A stretch of DNA of 64,000 nt from Cristatella mucedo (taxonomy: Eukaryota; Bryozoa; Phylactolaemata; Cristatellidae): assembly GCA_009760855.2 (NCBI GenBank), contig WPIO01000045.1, positions 1,207,001-1,271,000 of the forward strand, read 5' to 3'. The position numbers and the translations under genes are program-made. The notes beneath the pieces are model-generated. The model was not told the DNA's origin. It saw only the letters and a list, made by a program, of their open reading frames with translations, and searched no databases. Position 1 is the first letter of the stretch. Each line of letters starts with the position of its first letter. This document shows positions 1 to 64,000 of the stretch, one piece after another.

Positions 1-384
1 GCAGCCGCGCGCGAGGCCATCGAGTGCAGAGCGCGCTCCCCGGGCGCTCGGAGCGCGCAGGCGGCAGAGCCTCGAGCGGCCGCACCACAACGACGCCGAA
101 CGACGGCCGAAGAAGGGGGTGCGAATCCTAGCGCCGCATGCGAATCTGAGCGCGGTCGTCTCCGAAGTCGCATGACGTCACTCGAAAGCCTACGTCGCTA
201 GAGTGCGCACGAGTAGCGGCTTCCGGAATGGGTGGCGCTAGAAAAGGATATCCACCCGAAAGTACTATCGGAGCTCGCATCGCCTTCCGCGTGTTCTCAG
301 TCAGCATAGCAGCACTGGTCACCACAGCGATTCGGTGCCATGCTGTTACATCACGAACGTACGGTCGAACCCACATTTCGCTAC

Positions 385-541
385 TGCCATTCATTTCATT
401 TGTTTCTTTCAAGCATGTTTTTACTTACCATTCAATGGCATTTCACTTTACAGCAAATGTAAAGCGCCTAGAGGGAGAGAGATTAAGTTCTCTGAGGGCG
501 CTTTATCAAGTGAGTTATTATTATTATTATTATTATTATTA
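385..541 (+). mobile_element. LINE 3' end with stem-loop and (ATT)n tail
   Basis: This is the 3' end of the LINE family whose coding end is seen at 7.5-8.06 kb. The run-up (CATTTCGTTTG-like, CAAGCATG, TTACCATTCAAT, CACTTTACAGCA) matches the reverse complement of 7590-7640. It is followed by the stem-loop AAAGCGCC...GGCGCTTT, then TATCAAGTGA and about ten ATT units. The fragment is 5'-truncated, as is usual for target-primed insertion. A second partial tail in the opposite orientation lies at about 690-745. Confidence 0.7.
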
Positions 542-689
542 GGTAGAGACGTTTAAGTTGTGCGGCCGATTACCGTTAGAGGTAGCGCCTGGAAAAAGTA
601 ATTATTGCAAGTTGATCCGGCTTCCGGTTGCTCGGACGACGCAGGTTTGCATTGTGTGAGCAGCTTCTTCTATATGTAAATAAGCTTAG

Positions 690-745
690 TGCGGCTAGAT
701 AATAATAATAATACACTTGATAAAGCGCCCGCAGAGAACTTGAAA
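690..745 (-). mobile_element. LINE tail fragment
   Basis: It reads (AAT)n, then CACTTGATAAAGCGCCC and GCAGAGAACTT, which is the reverse complement of the LINE 3' tail. Only one arm of the terminal stem-loop is kept. Confidence 0.55.
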
Positions 746-2309
746 GCACGATCGAATGGTTATTGGAATATATAATTCTTGCTACCCAAGTGCTTTGTTC
801 GGGAAACAGTTTCAGTACCTGCTCTTCTGACTTTGAAAACCGACGTATTGGGCTCGAGTGATTTCTTTCGGTTAAGTTATTCACCATCGCCCGCTGCACA
901 TAGACCTCTCGAAACTCCTCCCCCCTCTGCGCCCTCAATTGACTCCTGTCGCGTGCCAGACCTCATTATGCTTTTTGAACTTAAAAGCACGTCGGAAGTA
1001 ACGAGGGTCTGACGGCATCCGCCGATGCTGGTAGTTGGCACGAAGAGGCAGTATCCAATTTTCGAAGATACGTAGATGCTAGCTAGAGCACAATTCAATA
1101 TCGCCCATTTCTTGAGACGGCTACATACGTGCCTGTGAGGCAGCAACGGGTCATTCAAGGGCAATTCGAATTCCTGCCAGTGTCGTACTTGATTCTCAGG
1201 CTAACACGTCCCTATATCAATGCTTCAATTATGAGTGTAAAATATCCACGTCCAGGTCTCAGCCCAGAGGGGAATGTTGAATCAGCTTGACCTTGACCAT
1301 TTACATTGCACGATTGCACGAGGTGCACGTGAGCCACCGGTAAGCTCCATCGTTAGGAACATAAATCGTAGCCAATAGTAATGACCGGCAAGTGCTTACA
1401 CAGCAGCATACATTAACGCAATCTATACATTATGGCGAGCTAAATAAGCAAGATTAAGGCACGATACTAACTGTTCGAGAACTAAATAAGCAAGGTTGTG
1501 ACAGAAATATTATTACGGATATTCATTATTCGAGGTTGCTTTGTTGAAACTAGGAACCGATTATGCGATCTGTGACCGAAGCCGACAGTCATGAGATAGG
1601 CAGTCAATTGTGTTTCCGGAATTGGCCTACTCGTTTGAGCCGATGAGCTCTAGGCCACCAAGCCGTTGGTGTGTGTCATAGTCGCTGTTGAACGCCGGTA
1701 ATTCTCGGTTGCTGTCGAATAACTTATCTACATGATGGATACGGACTGGTTTAGGTATGAGCACACTGGTTTAGGCAGGAGCAGCTGCTATGCTCCTGCT
1801 ACTACTGTCTGCAGACATATTACTGGGTGTATTGGTGCTGCACCTACAACTAGCTAACTATGCTACAAGGCTCAGGCGGCACCTGTATTCGTCACTCACT
1901 GGCACAGACGAGCACCGTTTTGAGTGCTGTTTTCTGCCTAGTTCTAGTACGGTCGTGGATGCAGTCGCAACACGTTGTAAAGTAACATCAACATCTCCAC
2001 TTTTTGCGCTGCTCAAGAGGTCCTGGTATATGCAACTCACTTTGCCAACGCCCAGGTGTATTCGCCAAGGTGCCTTGCCCCCCCCCCAACGCTCCTCCTC
2101 CCCCCCTTCTTCGAGCTCGAAGAAGGCTCACTAACTGGAGAAAAAGCAATAGAAGAAATAACCATAGATCGAATGCCGACATTGCAGTATGTACCCACAG
2201 GATCAAAGGCAAGAGGGTCAAAGTGACCGGCCTCACAAAGGATGGCACCCGAAGCGAAATGCCAATGAAGGCCTCTTTCGACCTCCTGCAAGGTTCCCTA
2301 CTGAGTTCC

Positions 2310-2438
2310 GCTAAGGTTCCTACGTGTGCAGTGTATTGCTGACTAGTACCCTGCTAAGGTTCCTACGTGTGCAGTGTATTGCTGACTAGTACCCTGCTAA
2401 GGTTCCTACGTGTGCAGTGTATTGCTGACTAGTACCCT
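2310..2438. repeat. 43-bp minisatellite, 3 copies
   Basis: Three head-to-tail copies of a 43-bp unit start at 2310, 2353 and 2396 (unit begins GCTAAGGTTCCTACGTGTGC). The copies look identical, so the array is young or recently homogenised. Confidence 0.95.
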
Positions 2439-2540
2439 GTGCGTAGTGTGTGCATGCTAAGGCCACACGGTCTGCATCAACTCAGCAGCTGCACAGAAAG
2501 CAAAATTCTGGTATTTCTATGAACATGTATATGTGACATA

Positions 2541-2546
2541 TTTATT
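2541..2546 (-). terminator. Possible RUNX poly(A) signal AATAAA
   Basis: The plus-strand TTTATT reads AATAAA on the minus strand, about 1.4 kb beyond the RUNX stop codon. It is the first canonical hexamer I see downstream of the stop. A hexamer alone is weak evidence; cDNA 3' ends would decide. Confidence 0.3.
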
Positions 2547-3925
2547 AATATGAACTTCGCACATCTCAAGAGACTCGCACGCATGCAAGCATGACTTCAT
2601 CTCAAGGAGGAGACTTGCAAGAACACAGTTAACATGAAAAATGCCAACAACAAGCCTCAACCTCATCGCTCTTGTTCACGGCAGATAAATAAAAACTAGA
2701 TAGAAATGCTGCTTACAAAAAAAGAATACAGACAGTTGCCGACACACCCACAGACTCAAGTCAGCAGACTGTCTGTTCACTTCACAGCGATGGCCGGACT
2801 CCAGAGACAGGAGAGTGCAACACGTCAATATCGATCTCGTCGGAACAAATGGAAAACAGAATAAGCTTGCTTGAGCAGCGCGCGGGGGCGTTGCTGCCAG
2901 ACCATCGCGAAAAAACAGCAGCAGCACCTGCTGGCAGGGAGGCTCACTGCTCAGCTGCCAGCATTAGCACGCACACGCACACAGGCGCACACAACTCACG
3001 CACGCACGCACACAACTCATGCATGCACGCACACGCGCATACGCACCACCCACAGCAAGCAATTATTTCTGGGCCCTCGCAGCAGCGAGCCTCGACTGGG
3101 TCGGCGAACGGCTGCTGAAGCATTGACAGCCCGAAGTCAGCACCAGCCTACCGGGTTGGAAGGACATCCACCGGGAGCCGGTCCGTCACTATTACCATCG
3201 AAGTGCATGCACTCACTCTCAAGAGGCAGGCGATGCCCTGACGGCTGCTCAGCAGAGAGAGAAAGAGAGAGTCAGCTGATTGACGGTCGTTCGGCGAAGC
3301 ACCTCCGGTGAAGAAACAAGCTAGCCACACCCGTGATACACAGGGGCTAGCTACAGTCAGTACAGACTTATCGAAGACTCCTCGAGGCAATGCAGAGGCG
3401 GAGAAATATAAGCTGATACTCGTTTCTGTTCGGTAGAGGTAGCTAAGAACGGGGAACAAGAATAGCTTACTCGTCATGCTATCGCGGCTGACAAAGGATA
3501 TGGGCATACGACATACGCAGCAGCCGCCACGGTCGCGGTTAAGAGGTGCACTCGAATAGCCGAGACAGTGACGATAGACGACGACGACGACAGACGAGCC
3601 TGACATTTACAACAACTAACCACGTGGTGGCCAGCAGTAATGCAATAACAAGAGATAGTAGATCCGCAGCCACGAAAAGTGGACGCGACAAAACGGACCG
3701 AGAGATCGATTGCCAAATCCTTCGACTTATTAAATATCTCGACAAATCCTGAGATAGCCCTCCATCTCTCTCACTTAAGCCATCGAAACCTAGACATTAT
3801 CAGCATCCAAAGCTTGCCACCATATCACTTGGCTCCGTCCAACATGGAACAGTTGGTACGGGAGCAACCTCACAAATTAAGCCAATGAGAGAGCCTCTCT
3901 TGACGACTGGCTGGCTTGGGCTCGT

Positions 3926-62368
<58,443 letters not shown>

Positions 62369-63023
62369 GTGTGTGCATACATGCACGCAAGAGATATTCT
62401 GCTCAGAGAGTGCATGCTGCTGCTGCTGCTGCTGCTGATTTGGGGCAGCCATTTAGCACCTTGTCGTTATTGGTGACGGACAGTGCATGACGGGAACGAT
62501 GCAAGGACTCGATTCTCTGCAGAAGCAGTAGCCGCCTGGCAGCAGAAGGTATCCGGCTCGGATCGGTCTTCGACAAAACACGCGCTTTAGTTAGCTGACT
62601 AACAACGGTACATGGCAACGGCTGGAATGTGCAGCTGGGGCCCTTCAACCAGTCCCCACCCACTCATCCCTGCGTGGCGTTTGGCAAAGCCGGCCTTCGA
62701 GGGGCCCTATGTATGCGTGGTTGAATCCGGCTGGCCTGTGCTGTATGGGTGGGTGCTTTTGCAACGTGTCACTGAAAGAAAGAAAGAATGCACACCGCAC
62801 ACACACACAATTTCGTGCTTAAATGCGTAGGCGATTGTGAAGTGAATGGAAGCGTACACTTCCGATCGGCAACTGGATGACTTCTAGAAGTTCGGGGGAT
62901 GACACTCTACTGATATCTCACTCACTTATCAAGGCTCTGCTAATCCTGTCACCTCCAGCTTCTTTTTCAGGACGAGCCTCCTCCATGCTTGCACGACGTT
63001 AGTTCTTAGTGGGGGGGGGGGGA

Positions 63024-63056
63024 TGCGCAATGACCGAGAGTATCGGTCATTGCGCA
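63024..63056. repeat. Perfect 14-bp-arm palindrome
   Basis: TGCGCAATGACCGA, a 5-nt loop, then its exact reverse complement. It lies directly beside a G run. Confidence 0.95.
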
Positions 63057-63502
63057 GCTTCTGTCCAGTGTTTTAGTGTTCACTAGCTTACAGTTCAGCT
63101 GGGTCAGCTGAGCGCAATTTTTTTTTATTATCGCCTGCCCTGCTGTGCCTTCTCTGCCAGGCCGACACCCATTTGAGCTGAGCCTTTTGTCCTTTCGATG
63201 GAGTTTCATCACGAAACAGCTCCAGGGCCCAGCTGCTCGGCTGCCATTTGTAGGTCTGAGAGAGTCGGCCAGCCCAGTGTGAGGCTCAACGAAGTGGAAA
63301 ATTGGTGCTTCTGTTTCAGTGTGTGTTAATATTAAGACTTACCTACGACTTGCAGCCTGGGCAGCAGCACCGGACAGGCTGTGCCTTGCTCGAAAAGAAA
63401 ATCTAAGCCGATTCAAATCTCACAGCTCACGCACATAACCTGCACGCCTGACCCGAACAGGCCCTCGGCTCTAGAGAGGGAGGCAGCTGCTTAAAGTTAA
63501 AA

Positions 63503-63655
63503 GTTAGCTGATTTAACAGCTTCATTTATTCAGCAGCAGCAGAAGAGTCTTAGCAGCTATCAGGATCTCCCACTGAAGGACTCGAACCCACGATCTGAGT
63601 CGTGAAGAGCAAGCACCTTACCCCTGGGCTAAGACCCAGGATTGCCTGGCTACGG
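63503..63655 (-). mobile_element. SINE family 2, full length
   Basis: In reverse complement: CTTAGCCCAGGGGTAAGGTG (box A), GATCGTGGGTTCGAGTCC (box B), body with CTGATAGCTGCTAAGACTC, end GCTGTTAAATCAGC. Confidence 0.85.
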
Positions 63656-64000
63656 GCTGCCAGTAGGGAAGTGGACGGCAAAACCACCCGAGCAAGATCG
63701 CCCAAACAGCTTCTCTTTTGCCTCCTCTAGGAATAATGCCCCTCCCAACTTATTTTAGATAAGCTGCTGCTGGTATTGTGCTGGTGGCCCTGCCTAACAA
63801 GCTTTCGAGTCAGTTGCCTGTGGGCCGTGTTGCTTCCATGCTTCCGCTTTGCATGATTTGTTTCCATGCTCGTTTTCACCAGAACTTAGACAGAGCACAC
63901 CTTTTTAAATACTTTCTACAGACAGTGGTAGGTTTGGGCCAGTGCCATACACCCTAGAAGCCCAAAATAATGAAATAAAGCAGCGCCGATTCTTCAGCAC

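Larger units (their letters stand above)
1..2540. other. Left flank, no gene recognised
   Basis: No supported gene is visible here. The first 230 bases are rich in CpG and GC, like the edge of a CpG island, and could belong to a neighbouring gene outside the window. The rest holds a LINE 3' end (about 385-541), a second LINE tail fragment (about 690-745), a 43-bp minisatellite (2310-2438) and unremarkable sequence. Open frames in this stretch are short and show no recognisable family. The stretch lies downstream of the RUNX stop codon on the minus strand, so its right part could be RUNX 3' UTR or intergenic DNA. Confidence 0.6.
62369..64000 (+). other. SUPT3H intron 5, continuing past the window
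   Basis: I looked for the next family block (ERQTR...FCESRQLSF-like) up to 64000 and did not find it. The stretch holds a 33-nt palindrome (63024-63056), a G run (63011-63022) and a SINE (63503-63655). Confidence 0.65.

Noticed and set aside
2310-2438. CRISPR-like array
   Set aside because: The units are contiguous without spacers, and the DNA is eukaryotic. The same applies to the 14-bp array at 62053 and the 18-bp array at 15266.
62960-63000. Exon-like start after CTTCTTTTTCAG in SUPT3H intron 5
   Set aside because: The frame that follows reads DEPPPCLHDVSS then stops, with no similarity to the expected SUPT3H block and no donor.

Overview
The window is animal nuclear DNA. Spliced genes with GT/AG introns, a complete Runt-domain transcription factor, a histone-fold SAGA subunit, tRNA-derived SINEs, LINE fragments, a Tc1-type transposon remnant and many microsatellites all point to a metazoan. 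The Runt domain carries a serine and a cysteine at two positions where, from memory, Drosophila Runt has the same residues and vertebrate RUNX proteins do not. A non-vertebrate animal is therefore likely; I cannot name the lineage.

Two genes account for the coding content. A RUNX gene lies on the minus strand from a distal first coding exon at 31706-32120, through two Runt-domain exons (24442-24819 and 18494-18607) and two linker exons (13647-13910 and 4830-5175), to a last exon (3926-4430) that ends in the Groucho-binding VWRPY. All junction phases close: 515 aa from a proximal TATA promoter near 25.0 kb, or 673 aa when the distal exon is used. The second gene is SUPT3H (SPT3, SAGA complex) on the plus strand. 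Five exons (26892-27004, 48616-48700, 58383-58469, 58611-58704, 62220-62368) encode the first 176 residues, and the gene runs off the right end.

The two genes are head to head and interlocked. SUPT3H coding exon 1 lies inside RUNX intron 1, between the distal (P1-like) and proximal (P2-like) RUNX promoters, and the distal RUNX exon lies inside the 21.6 kb first intron of SUPT3H. From memory, human RUNX2/SUPT3H is arranged the same way, so this looks like very old constrained microsynteny. It is the main discovery of the window.

Layout: 1-2.5 kb, repeat-bearing flank; 2.5-25 kb, RUNX body with large introns; 25-32 kb, interlocked promoter zone; 33-44 kb, CpG-dense domain inside SUPT3H intron 1 and upstream of the distal RUNX exon; 44-48 kb, repeat-rich intron; 48.6-62.4 kb, SUPT3H exons 2-5 separated by transposon-filled introns; 62.4-64 kb, the start of SUPT3H intron 5. 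Two SINE families and one LINE family recur throughout. One SINE shares its 3' stem-loop tail with the LINE. Other repeats include (GA)n/(CT)n arrays up to about 460 bp, G-homopolymers up to 28 bp, several near-perfect hairpins, and a 14-bp tandem array that repeats a p53 half-site consensus.
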